64,000 nucleotides of DNA from Odiellus spinosus (taxonomy: Eukaryota > Arthropoda > Arachnida > Opiliones > Phalangiidae): positions 33,159,686 to 33,223,685 of the forward strand of contig OY987226.1 of NCBI GenBank assembly GCA_963920705.1. The letters run 5' to 3'. Below are positions 34,323-45,289 of the stretch, piece by piece. Under the pieces are notes generated by a model that saw nothing but the letters and a program-made list of their open reading frames with translations, ran no database searches and was not told the DNA's origin. The position numbers and the translations under genes are program-made. Numbering within the stretch: position 1 is the first letter of the stretch; the number at the start of each line of letters is the position of its first letter.

Positions 34323-35095
34323 CAAGAATAGATTCAACACAAGAATATGGAAGAGCTATACCTTTGTCCGCGCGCTAGTCTCAAGCGGATGGAGCCTACG
34401 GAGGTCTTACGCCGTGCCTCATGTCACGTGCACAGGAAGCGGTTGGCTGTTTTCTACGATAAGTGTGGGGGGGAGGATATCAGGCTGCGGGGATAGGCGC
34501 TGCCGGTAGAGCTAGCTCTCTGTCGCGGACCTCGAAAGCTCGTGATAGGATGAAAATCATAACGCGTATAACGTCAAATCTAGTAAGCTCCACCCGCTCG
34601 AAACTATCGTTATACCAGAGGTATAGCGTACGGTTCCATATTCTTGTGTTGAATCTATTCTTGATTATACCACAATTGCTTTGCACCCTTAAAAAGGTTT
34701 TTTAAATCCCCGACTGAACTTTAGTTCACGGGGAGGTTTTACACTGGTCGTGTCTGTGTGTGTGTGTGTCTGTGTGTCACTTCCTGTGTAAGCGGACCTA
34801 GCTCGTGGAGCAAAAAGTCTAGAGACTTAATCATGCCAACTTATCGTTCAATTCCGTTTAACGGGAATTACCTCCTTTAAGCATGGCTGCCACATTGAGT
34901 TTCAGGTGTCGTGCAATTATATACAACAGGACGTCTTCCATTGCATATTACCGCCATTCACCGTCCATTTTGCGGTCAAACCTTGATGCTGGACAGTTGA
35001 AGGTGATTATACGCAATGGGACGTCTCCCACTGTTATAATCACCTCTGACCATCCTAGCTTACGGTTCGATATTCTTGTGTTGAATCTATTCTTG
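34323..35095. mobile_element. Family C element, compound copy
   Basis: The left end CAAGAATAGATTCAACACAA at 34323 and the right end at 35095 are flanked by the same 7 bp, CTAGTGG (34316-34322 and 35096-35102). An extra internal right end closes at 34663. Between the two right ends lies about 350 bp (34707-35057) matching the reverse complement of the tail of the insertion in the Copia LTR (15822-16193). Confidence 0.75.
34707..35057 (-). repeat. Truncated copy of the LTR-inserted element's tail
   Basis: The reverse complement matches 15822-16193, including the terminal hairpin (CTGAACTTTAGTTCA here), the GT tract and GGGACGTCTCCCA-like words. Confidence 0.8.
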
Positions 35096-35102
35096 CTAGT
35101 GG

Positions 35103-37529
35103 GCAACGAATCGCGTTTGATTTCTCGTTTAGTATTAATTTCTGGTAAATGTTTGCTAGAAACTGATGCGAAATGGTTTAAGCTGGCGCGCCAATAAAGC
35201 CACGCTATCCGAGAAAGTTCGGAAAAAGTCGCGTTAAATTTCAATTCGTACATTAGATACCTTTGACGCTTAACAACATTTCCAACTGAATGCCAAAAAC
35301 TCCGAGCCCTATGCCTCGAAAACTTGGACCGAAACTGATTCGGCTCGGAATCGCGCCTGTATTATTTTTCGTTCATTAATTTTATTTCTCGAAAGACGAA
35401 TGAAGGGCCAACTCGACTAAAGTGGACTTCTCGAAACGAGATCGCGATTTATAGAGTTTCCTTCCGAAAACGGTTGATACTGAAATACAAGAAACTAGAG
35501 AGACTACTTCTATTTCTCTCTCGTACGTTTCGAGTTTTCCAATGGCTTCTCGAGGGCCATTTTCACTTCAATAGCGCGCTAGCTAGCTTCAGCTTCGGAT
35601 ACTCTCGCCAAAATTTTTCCAACAAAACTTCTTTCCTTTTTTTTTTCGAAGGCCCCGAAACCAATCAATAAGTTCTTGGGGCGAACAATTTCACGGAATC
35701 TTTACCTAGCCCCTTCCGACCCCCAAAGACGAACGTTCTTGACGGAAAAAAGTAGTAACTTAAAATTGAAAATGAAATTCAAAGTGGTTAGTTCTATATT
35801 CGTACCCAATCTTTTGGTCGGGTAACGCGTGTCTTACTAACGCGAAGGCAACATTGATATCGAAACTATGAAAATTAGTCATAGTTGCCGAAATCTCAAA
35901 ATCCAACTTGAGGGATCATTGAAGCTAAGAGATGGTTCCAAAATTACGTAAATGTGTCGAAGTTACTTGGTTCTGGTCTTTGTTAGAGTTGGCGCGTGGT
36001 TCTTTGAGCGCCGTAGCTAGTGGGGGAGAAGCCTGTATCCTTTTGTTTTCAGTTGAAATGGATGCTCCGATGCAGCTAGTCCCGGGGCAAATCAGGGGGC
36101 AGATAGAGGGATAAGGGGGTTCGTGGGGGGTCTCGCTCGGGCAGTTCTCGAATGGTTAAATGGCCGCACTCGGGTCACTTTTTATTGGTAATCTATATCT
36201 TTAAATTGCCTGGTCACAGCTTTCTTACAAACGATTTCGTAGGTTACGCCAACCCGAGAAAGAAAACGAAAGACTTCCAACAGAATAGATTTTTTTCTTT
36301 ATATTTTTTCCTCCCGAGCTAGTCTCGAGAAAACTCGCTTAACCGTAAAAAGCGGAAAATAAAGGAAAAAACCTCTTCAGCGTGTATCTTTTCCCATACT
36401 TAGAAATTCCAGAAGTTCTCGTAAGAATCTATCTTTCCCCTAGTAACTACTAACCCATTTTAAGATTGAAACTAGGTAAAACGTTAAAACACTTTAAGAA
36501 TTCTACACGCCCGTTGAGCGACTTTTCCTCAGACTGTACTTTGTAACAACCTTGAAAGGAATCCGAAAGTGTTGACACCAGATCGTACGAGAATCCTGGA
36601 AGACCCGGAGTATGAAGTGGAATATTGAATGGAAACTAAATTGTCATGTAAAGATAGAGAATTTGAAAATTACGCGATGATCGAGGTAAAGATATCATTA
36701 AAAAATAGAGCCAAAGTTCACGGGAAATTTTTCAATCGGCTAAAAATCCAAGAAACGCGGCGTGTAAGACGGCAAAAAGAACTCCGCTAGTTAGAATCAC
36801 CGTCACAAGAAGTGAAATATAGGATAGTTATTTTTGAAGATCACGGGAAAATGCGTGTGGAAATCAGATACTTTGAAGTCAAGTAATAATAATCGAAATT
36901 CTCACGTAAAAAATATTTCCCAACGGAAATTTCGATCCATTTTAAGGTTATATCCGAGTTTATAAGAACTCGGAACCCGTTCACGAATAAAGACGAGAGA
37001 CTAGGCTTTTTACGCTACGAGTTCTGTTCCTGATTCCGCTTGTATTTTGGGGAGGTAGGCCCCTGAAGAATGTTATTTATCTTTTTTATGCCATTTTTTC
37101 CATTTTTGGCTGGCGTCAATCGCGCTAAGTGGAGGCAGCGACCAACTCCTTTTTATATGGCTATTTTTCTCTTTTCTCTCTCTTTGTATGCATTGCTTCG
37201 AAATTGTAAAAGACCAATGTCTAAAGCAGTTTCGCTACAGCGGCTGACTATTTGCTTCGAGAGTCGACAGCTATAGCGTAGGTATAAAGAGCGAGTTTTA
37301 TTATCTAAGGGAAAGAGTAGACGACAAACGAGTAAGAGACTGTTGTTCCCTTATTTCTTGGACAATTTTCACGTATATGCTCTTATTTTCAAGCCACAAT
37401 AACCAATAACTTATTCAATTTCGGAGAAAACAAGATGGAAAGCCATTAGAATAGCCACGCCTCTCGTGTTAAATTAGTTTTTCTTCCTATGTCCATGTCG
37501 ACATTTTTCATACCCAATGTTTTTCAAGG
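35103..37529. other. No gene recognised
   Basis: About 2.4 kb of unique-looking sequence. Short open frames only. The G-rich patch near 36020-36140 may be transposon-derived, but I cannot assign it. Confidence 0.4.
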
Positions 37530-37537
37530 TCTGTTTT

Positions 37538-38177
37538 CAGTGGCGCCACCAGGATTTTTCCCCACGTAGGCACATGTATTCGAGGAGCCCCCTCCCCCTA
37601 AATTTTAGGCAAATTTTCTTTTCTCATCCTGAATGTTTTTTTTTCCCACACTGTGAACTTTGGACATCTGTAGGTAGTACTAGCTCTAGCCTTATCTTCT
37701 AATTTTGCATAAAATTCAATTAAAAGTATCAGGTTTTTCAGATAGCGAAATGTTTATACCGAAACATACTCTCAATAACCCCCCCCCCCCCCCCCACTTC
37801 CGTTGTGCTTTACTGTTTTTAACACTTATACACTGACCAAAGCTAAAGTTTCAAGCATTCCTTACTTTGGAGATTATGTATATATTTTTTAGGTGGGGGC
37901 TTTTACTCATACCCTCTTGCTGAAAGGCAGAAATCTTTGCCAGTACAAAGAATCTCAATAATCCACTCACATTTTAAGTTTTCGACCCCCTTGATTCCTT
38001 ATTCCATCCTTTACAAAAGCAAAAGTTTTTTTTTTCCCCAAAATTTGATTGTTCGATCAAAAATATAAATGCTAAAGGCACCATGTTTCTATATGAAGTA
38101 AAAATGAAATGAGAGGCCCTCTATAAATTCTCAGGTAGGCACGTGCCGACCCTTGCCTATTACTGGTGGCGCCACTG
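37538..38177. mobile_element. hAT-like non-autonomous element, 640 bp
   Basis: The ends CAGTGGCGCCACCAG and CTGGTGGCGCCACTG are perfect inverted repeats. An 8-bp duplication TCTGTTTT flanks it (37530-37537 and 38178-38185). No transposase is present. A C homopolymer lies at about 37780-37797. Confidence 0.92.
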
Positions 38178-38319
38178 TCTGTTTTTAAGATTCGCTTACT
38201 CCGTGTTTATTTAAGCCCAGGTGTAACTGAGAAAACAAGTTGGTGTGGCCTAAAAACTCTAAAACTAATAAATTAATCGATAATAAAAAATATTTTCGTT
38301 ACACACTGACAGGTATAAT

Positions 38320-38644
38320 CAGAAGCCGATGAAACCCTCTTTTGAAGTCTATTACTCCCGAGTCTTGTCTACCCCTCTCTGTATGCGTTAGTTTCAAAAA
38401 GCCTCCTAACGGTAGATATTTTCGGAGCGGGAGTTCGTCCAGCGAATATCTCTAGCAACCTTGGAGTTCGTCAACCAAACGTCGTCGTTTGTGAAGAGAG
38501 AGAATTTACAATTTTCCGTATACAGGGGGGTATGAAGAAGGACCCCTCCGATCTCGTAAAATCGTGAATTTTACCAATACAGAGAGGAGTGCTATATAGA
38601 ACATTAGAGTAGTAGACTTCAAAGGAGGGTTTCATCGGCTTCTG
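38320..38644. mobile_element. Family A element, copy 3
   Basis: CAGAAGCCGATGAAACCC ends, 325 bp. The flanks GTATAAT and GTATAAG form a 7-bp duplication with one change. Confidence 0.88.
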
Positions 38645-38651
38645 GTATAAG

Positions 38652-39474
38652 TTATATTTGGAGGCTTATTAAAGGTAATTATTAATAATAAACCGGTTCG
38701 GCCTAAAATCTTCCAAGCTATTTAAAAAAACATACCTCGAGGTTATTTATGAAAAAATATTAATTAGTTTGTCAGGAAATCCAACTTAAGTGGTGGAATT
38801 TATTGGTCCGTATTTTAATTATCAAGATACGAACGTAGAAGTTAAGTATTATTGAGGCTTCCCCTTGAGGAGAATTAAGAATATGTAGGTGACTTCCGAG
38901 TACGCTTAAAATAACGAATGAATCGAACAATGAATAGAGACGGAAAAGTTATTTATTTTAAGAAATTTCCCGTATAAAATATTTGCGTTGGTTTAATCGT
39001 TATAACAATTAAACTTAAGTTCGCTTTTTATTTTCTCTTCCATTTCTTTCGGTTAGCCGCTCGAGATTGTAAGAAACGATATTTATCGAATTCTCTTCAG
39101 ACGACGTCTGAAACGATAAATATAAATAGATTTAGAAGCGTCGTTTAAAGAAAATGTGTCAAAGATGATCGATCGACAACGTAACTGGTTATTGATCTTA
39201 CAATTTCGTCTTTTCAGCCTCAAGCGCCTTAATAAAAATTCAATTACATTAAAATGGAAAATAGTCGAAATATAAATGAATGAAAATAAAAATCTCTCCG
39301 AATTAGAATTAAATTTAAACTTGTCTATGGTGTAATTATAGGAAATTAAAACTTTTAATGAAGACAGAAAGGTGCAGCTTGGCGTAATTATTTATTTAAC
39401 GTAGCAAAAAATTGAATCAACCGGATGAAACCAACGGTCCAAGCCTTCAACTGTAGATTTACTTACATTTATAA
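38652..39474. other. No gene recognised
   Basis: AT-rich stretch with no supported feature. Confidence 0.4.
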
Positions 39475-39481
39475 ACTATTC

Positions 39482-39818
39482 CAGAAGCCGATGAAACCCT
39501 CCTTTGAAGTGTATTACTCCCAGGTCCTGTCTACCCCTCTCTGTATGGGTTAGTTTCAAAAAGCGCGATTCGTACGCCTCCTAACGGTAGATATTTTCGG
39601 AGCGGGAGTTCGTCGAGCGAATATCTCTAGTAGCCTTGGAGCTCGTCAAAAAAACCTCGTCGTTTGTGGAGAGAGAGAATTTCCAATTTTCCGTAGACAG
39701 GGGGTATGAAGTAGGACCCCTCCGATCTCGTAAAATTGGGAATTTTACCCATACAGAGAGGAGCGCTATATGGAACATTAGAGTAGTAGACTTCAAAGGA
39801 GGGTTTCATCGGCTTCTG
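39482..39818. mobile_element. Family A element, copy 4
   Basis: 337 bp with CAGAAGCCGATGAAACCC ends. The flanks ACTATTC and ACTATAC form a 7-bp duplication with one change. It lies about 145 bp downstream of the Kunitz exon. Confidence 0.88.
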
Positions 39819-39962
39819 ACTATACATCGCTCTCGCGAAATGGTGAAGGGCTAGATTACGAAATTCATACCCCAAATAAATAACGATGGATGTATAGTAA
39901 TTAGGACTGAAAATTTTGCAAAATCTTTCGGACAAATCTAGTGTAATATAACTTTGATTTAC

Positions 39963-40331
39963 CTTTACAGAATTTATCGCATTCTTCTTTGGTGGCAAAA
40001 TTGTTGTCGTTTTTGTTGCATCCTCCCCAGTAAAAGTGCTCGCACGTTTTGTTTTCGAAATGAAAATAGAATCTAGATATGGACGCGTAGCATAGACCAC
40101 TTTCGGGAGGTTGCCGGCAAACCTCTTCTACGCGATTTATAAATAATGTAGATCATGTTGAAATATCTTCGCCTGATACTGATTATAATTCGTTACAAAT
40201 ACCTTTAAGAGGAACTGCGGGGTTTGGTGTCGAAGCGATCACGTTCGTACTCTTTGGTTTTTCCGTCGATAGATTTTCCAAAGTGATCAATGGCCCGAAC
40301 CTCCATTCTACCTTTTGAAAATTACGAGATT
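39963..40331 (-). CDS. Kunitz/BPTI domain protein, partial gene (two exons seen)
   Basis: Exon 40127-39963 encodes one full Kunitz domain with six cysteines in the usual spacing, from CRQPPESGLCYAS through YWGGCNKN to EECDKFC. The residue after the second cysteine (P1 position) is Tyr, where trypsin inhibitors have Lys or Arg, so a chymotrypsin-like target, or no inhibition, is more likely. The exon has an acceptor (GCGTAG) and a donor (AAAG/GTAAAT) and is class 1-1. A preceding exon at 40331-40203 splices into it in frame across 71 bp and encodes a Ser/Thr/Pro-rich linker; this exon is less certain. Neither the start nor the end of the gene was found. A short ending after an acceptor near 39907 would add about 17 residues, but is weak. 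Family role: secreted protease inhibitors or extracellular modules. Confidence 0.8.
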
Positions 40332-40855
40332 CTGCAAAAACGATTATCTTTTTATTATATTCAAAGTTAAATCTTAATTTTTCATGGGGACAATCTAATT
40401 TAAGGAGAAGGGCGAAGTTTTGAACTCGCGAATCGAACCGCGTTTCAAATTATTTTCAAGTCGAAATTGAAAAGGAACTCGCAGAGGCAGGGTACACTCT
40501 TTACGCGCCAATCTCTTAAGAGATGTCGCTATCTTAGTTCCCATTCTGATCCTATTCTGATTGGGTAACCTATGACCACAGAAACAAACTAGGCTATAAC
40601 CCTCCCCTCGCGCTTCAAGACTTGACGCGTTTCCCACGCGTGTAATACGTGGATAGGTACGAGAGCCGCGCGAGAGATAAGAGTGAGGGGTAGGCGCGCC
40701 AGCTATCGTGATAATTCATCATTATATTTGTACCCCAATGGCCGTCGCCCCTGGTTCAGTTGGTATGTTAGGCGACATACAGGTGCTTAATTTTGGTTAT
40801 ATTTAACTTTTAGCGAAATGATTTTAGCCCAATCTTTTTAATTATTTAGAAAATG
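40332..40855. other. No further Kunitz-gene exon found
   Basis: The expected upstream part of the Kunitz gene should lie here or beyond family E copy 3. I saw no convincing exon. Confidence 0.35.
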
Positions 40856-40863
40856 TATTCATT

Positions 40864-41287
40864 GGTAAGGTTCCAATTGCGCAGTTCCCTTTTGCGCAGT
40901 TTTTAATTGCGCTGTTTTCCATTTCCGCAGGTTTCCATTTGCGCTTTTTCATTTGCGCAGTGTTCATTTGCAGATTGTTAGGTTACGTTATGTTGGGTTA
41001 GTTAATCTCTCGAACTAGCCTGTCCCTCTTGTTAATAAGTTAGGTTAGGTTAGTTAATCACTCGAACTAGCCTGTCCCTCTTGTTAATAAGTTAGGTTAG
41101 GTTAGTTAATCACTCGAACTAGCCTGTCCCTCTTGTTAATAAGTTAGGTTAGGTTAGTTAATCACTCGAACTAGCCTGTCCCTCTTGTGGACAGCTCAAA
41201 TGGCAAACTGCGCAAAAGGAAATGCGCAAATGGCTACTGAGCAAATGAAAATGCGCTAGTGGGAAACTGCGCAAGCGGACGCAAACC
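40864..41287 (-). mobile_element. Family E element, copy 3 (expanded TTAGG units)
   Basis: Inverted relative to copy 1: starts GGTAAGGTTCCAATTGCGC, ends GCGGACGCAAACC. The flanks TATTCATT and AATTCATT form an 8-bp duplication with one change. The core is a tandem array described separately. Confidence 0.8.
40985..41190 (+). repeat. 52-bp tandem units with TTAGGTTAGGTTAG
   Basis: Four copies of a core ending CTAGCCTGTCCCTCTTG, three of them preceded by AAGTTAGGTTAGGTTAG. Unit length is 52 bp. Copies 1 and 2 of family E carry two and one units. Confidence 0.9.
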
Positions 41288-41295
41288 AATTCATT

Positions 41296-42607
41296 GCCCT
41301 TAGAAAACGTGTTACAGGTAAAAGCGAATGAAAATTGGGAAAGAGAATTTAGAAATGTTGTTCGGCTCACCCGCGCTAAAGGTAAATAATCCCAGAAGGA
41401 ATAATCCGACACACCCGTAGCCAACCATTTTAAGAAACACTATGGCGCTACAATTTTATCAATTTTACCCGCGATGGCTCAGCTTCGAACTCTTCGAGAC
41501 GCACGGCTAGAAAAAAAAGGGAATTAATACCCGGAAGGTATAGGCGGCGCAGACACTATGAACCAGTTCCCGACTAAGAGATATAATCTCCTACCTACTT
41601 GGATAACGATACTCGCAATCCGCAGACCGCGTTAAAAGAATCCAAAGCGATTAAGGAGGGAAAACGAAAGACCCCCTCTATCTTAAAAAAGAAACTAAGA
41701 GTTGCGAAAGGGAAAAGCTTCGTTTTATTTCGTAATTAGAACCACAATTGACGAACATAAGAATTTTGCGACCAGATTTAGACGCGTAATGAAATTTTTT
41801 AAATTATCCGAACTAATATTAATGTATCGAGAAAAATAAACTATAAAATTATTAAAATAATTTTTGAATGAAAAAAAAAACAACAAAAAACATGATAATC
41901 GAATTATGAAGATTTGTTTTGAATATTTTATACAGACCGCAATTTAAAAAAAGATACGCGTATTTCTCTCGCAATTTTCAGACTCAAAAAAAATTGTATT
42001 TTCTTCCATAATTACTTCGATTTAAATTCGAAATAAATTAATAATTTTACAGTGGGAAAAAAATGTCAAGGCTACGAAGGAAATTAAAAAATAATTTTAC
42101 ATATCAAGAACCTTTATCTTGAACGTGAAAATATTTGAGATGCAAAGATGTCTAGCTAACTTACGATTAAAATACTATTAAGATTTTAAAATTGGGAAAA
42201 CAAGATAAGTACATTACTCGCGACTAGGAATATAAAAGGCGTAGTGAGAATATTGATATCTTAATTATATTAAACGTTCAGGAATGAGTTAGATTTTTTT
42301 TTTTTTTTTTTGTAAATTTTCAATATAATGAACAATTGAGTGAAAATGAATATTTGGATTCAGTAAAATATTCCTTTAAATTTAGAAAAATAGAGCATAC
42401 ATAGTAGCATAGATATATATGTGTATATATTATTTCTTTCCCCCCTAGAAGGTGTTTAATTTTTTTATATTCTGGACAGTAAACACGCGGGTCCCTTTAC
42501 TAGTTAGAAAAGTTTCGAGTTTGATACGTTAATGAAGCTTGTAAAAGTGACTTAATTAGGATCGGTGAATTCATCGCTGAACAGATTGTTCGTGACTGAA
42601 ATCCTAC
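41296..42607. other. No gene recognised
   Basis: Very AT-rich from 41800. Poly-T near 42295-42311. No supported feature. Confidence 0.4.
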
Positions 42608-42614
42608 CTTAAAG

Positions 42615-42936
42615 CAGAAGCCGATGAAACCATCCTTTGAAGTCTACTACTCTAATGTTCCATATAGCGCTCCTCTCTGTATGGGTAAAATTCCCAATTT
42701 TACGAGATCGGAGGGGGTTCTACGGAAAATTCTAAATTCTCTCTCTCCACAAACGACGAAGTTTGGTTGACGAACTCTAAGGCTGCGCTAGAGATATTCG
42801 CTCGACGAATTCCCGCTCCGAAAATATCTACCGTTAGGAGGCGTACGAATCGCGCTTTTTGAAACTAACCCATACAGAGAGGGGTAGACAAGACCCGGGA
42901 GTAATAGACTTCAAAGGAGGGTTTCATCGGCTTCTG
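42615..42936. mobile_element. Family A element, copy 5
   Basis: 322 bp with CAGAAGCCGATGAAACC ends. A perfect 7-bp duplication CTTAAAG flanks it (42608-42614 and 42937-42943). Confidence 0.92.
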
Positions 42937-42943
42937 CTTAAAG

Positions 42944-44130
42944 TACTAGTTTTTTCGATCTCAGGGAAAGTCTATACAAAAATATTGAACGCGAGCATCT
43001 CAGATTTGATTGATAATTTCTAGTTAAATTTATTTTACTATTCCAATATATTCTAGACACTAATGTTATTCTCCTTCTCGAATGTAAATAACTTCGTTAC
43101 TCATCCCTCTTTAGATTCATTTATTAGTTTGAAAAGTCATCGCGAAGTTGCTATTCTCCTCGTTGAATCTTATCGATTCTTGCTCGGGTGTTTTCATTGG
43201 CGCTTTCACGCCCGAAGCTAATTTATGTAAGAGCGAACGCTAATTGCGCGCCGATTTCTGGTTCAACCTATACACCTTAGACGAATTGATTAAAATTAGA
43301 GGGTAAAATGTGTCGTTATTCACGTGCTAGATGTTTTCAGATTCGCTGTTGGCCGCTTTCAAAGACCACGTGATTTCATTGCAGGCTCTTGAATTAAAAA
43401 GTACTCCTTGTTCATAGTGGTCGTGAAAGATGATCCGATTATTTTGATGAATTTTACGTTAAAACCTTTGGAGACGTGTTCGTGATTTTTTAATTTGGAT
43501 TTCTTCTCTGAAACTTTCTTATTGGTCTACGATTTAACGAAGATGCCAAGTTCATTAACCGCCGACACAGTCGCTCGTACGAAATCAGGGTAGGATAATT
43601 AAAAGGCTGCGACGATCAAAACGCGTCTAGAGTTAAATTTAAAAAGTATAAGCTTGACCCCGGCCGGGGTATGCCTATCGTGTCAATCTCAACCCTAAGT
43701 GGCTTTAAAGGCCGCGATATCAACCCGTTGCAATGTTTTAAGAAAAGGTTGACCCACTGATTTGATAGATAAATTACTCTCTAAACTTGTCAGACTACGC
43801 AGGCTTCTAAGGAGAATTAAAATTGCCTTTAAGCGTGTGTCTTTTGAAAAATAATTTAGGGCTTGTTAATTTTCTCCTTTAGTAGTCTAAGCTTTTGTGT
43901 TTTTTGGTCTGAACCACCCTGTACACTATTTGAGACAGAGTATAGTTACTCATCCTAGGCAATGATGCCGACAAAGAATATTTTTCTTACCCCCCTCCCG
44001 GTGATCGTCCGGTCAAAGGCGCGTTTTATTCGGTTTTTGTCCCTAGCGGTTGGCTTTAAACTCGAGTGAGCTGGAGTCCATAAGTTTTAGCGCTGGCTAC
44101 GTGATTTTTTTAAGTACTAATAGCTTTCAT
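42944..44130. other. No gene recognised
   Basis: Unique-looking sequence upstream of the rRNA fragment. Nothing supported. Confidence 0.4.
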
Positions 44131-44405
44131 GATGGTGGCCGTGGAAGTCGGATTCCGCCAGGGTAGTGTGTAGCAACTAACCCTCAAAATGGATGGCGCT
44201 GCAGCGTCGATCCCATGGGAATGGCAGAGGCCTCTTGTTTTAAGTCGCGGTGAGTAGGAGGGGTGCAGAGGCGCGCGTCGAAGGTGCCGGGCGTAATCCC
44301 GCCTAGTGCAGATCTTGGTGGTACTAGCAAATACTCAAGTGATGACTTTGAGTACTGAGGCGGAGATGGGTTCCGCGTGAACTGCGGTTGAACACGGTGT
44401 CATCT
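44131..44405 (+). pseudogene. Decayed 28S rRNA fragment
   Basis: Collinear with a conserved stretch of animal 28S rRNA: GTGGAAGTCGGATTCCGCC, AGTGTGTAGCAACTAA, CCTCAAAATGGATGGCGCT, GAGTAGGAGGG, GTGCAGATCTTGGTGGTACT, AGCAAATACTCAAGTGA and GGGTTCCGCGTGAACTGCGG. It has many substitutions and an internal deletion after AACTAA, so it is not a functional gene. It lies about 0.9 kb upstream of the SLC49A3-like start codon. Compared with 28S from memory. Confidence 0.8.
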
Positions 44406-45289
44406 ATCGTGTATAAATTCGGCTCTTACGTGCCCGCTATGTTCCGGGACAGCCGCTCTTCAACACGATCGTGTCCGCCCAGCCTAGCATCCGAGCTGAC
44501 AGCGGATATCTACGTCGTTTCTATCTTCGTTCCTGACTGATCGATTGGCGCTACTAGAAATCGAATTTTTCTTTGGGGAAAAATTAAACCAATTTCACTT
44601 AGGACCGAGAAATGAAATTTCGTGTTATAGACGCCCAGACGAAACCAGGTTGTCTTGGCTTAAATATCCGTGACCTTAAACCGCACGCGTCTATTGTTAG
44701 AGCGACGAATTCTGCACGTGTGCCATTTGCTAGTCCACATTTCCCGTAAAGCGCACGCGCCGAGTATTCCCGGGAACTCGAATACAGCGATGTATTTTTT
44801 AGCCAGCACGTGTCCATCAATATTCACGTTCTCATCTCCTAGTCCCTTCCCCGGCCGCCGCGAAACATAATTTCCAATAACCTTAATCCGTTAAATTCAA
44901 ATATTTGGAAATTTTTCCATCAAAAACAAATCCAAATGAACTTGGGAAATACCCTATCTCCAATTGGCTTAAGAATCGACCGAGTGGAATCGAGAAGGGG
45001 GGGGGAGACATTGTTCTTTTATCAGTCCAGAGTAGAAAATTCCTCGAATAATTCAGTAAACGAACTTTGGGAGGAAAGAAAGATAAACGAATATTATCAT
45101 TCTCGCAAGATAGTAATTATGGACACGAAATGAAATCTCCAGATAACAAATCTATTATAATATTTGTATTTGTTCCGTGGAACGCCCCCCGAGGCTGACT
45201 GCGCTGACACGGAGTCTCGAGCAAATTTACGGAAAACTAGTCACGGTGCCAATGGTAATTAGTAATGGACTAAAATAGTCGTTTGTTTC
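44406..45289 (+). other. Upstream region of the SLC49A3-like gene
   Basis: No TATA box or upstream exon can be defended. Short open frames overlap on both strands. Confidence 0.35.

Noticed and set aside
39581..39854. Frames of about 70 residues on both strands
   Set aside because: They lie within family A copy 4 and occur on both strands because the element is an inverted repeat.
40740..40780. Possible tRNA (CCCCTGGTTCAGTTGGTA)
   Set aside because: Loosely resembles an A box, but no matching acceptor stem, anticodon arm or B box follows.
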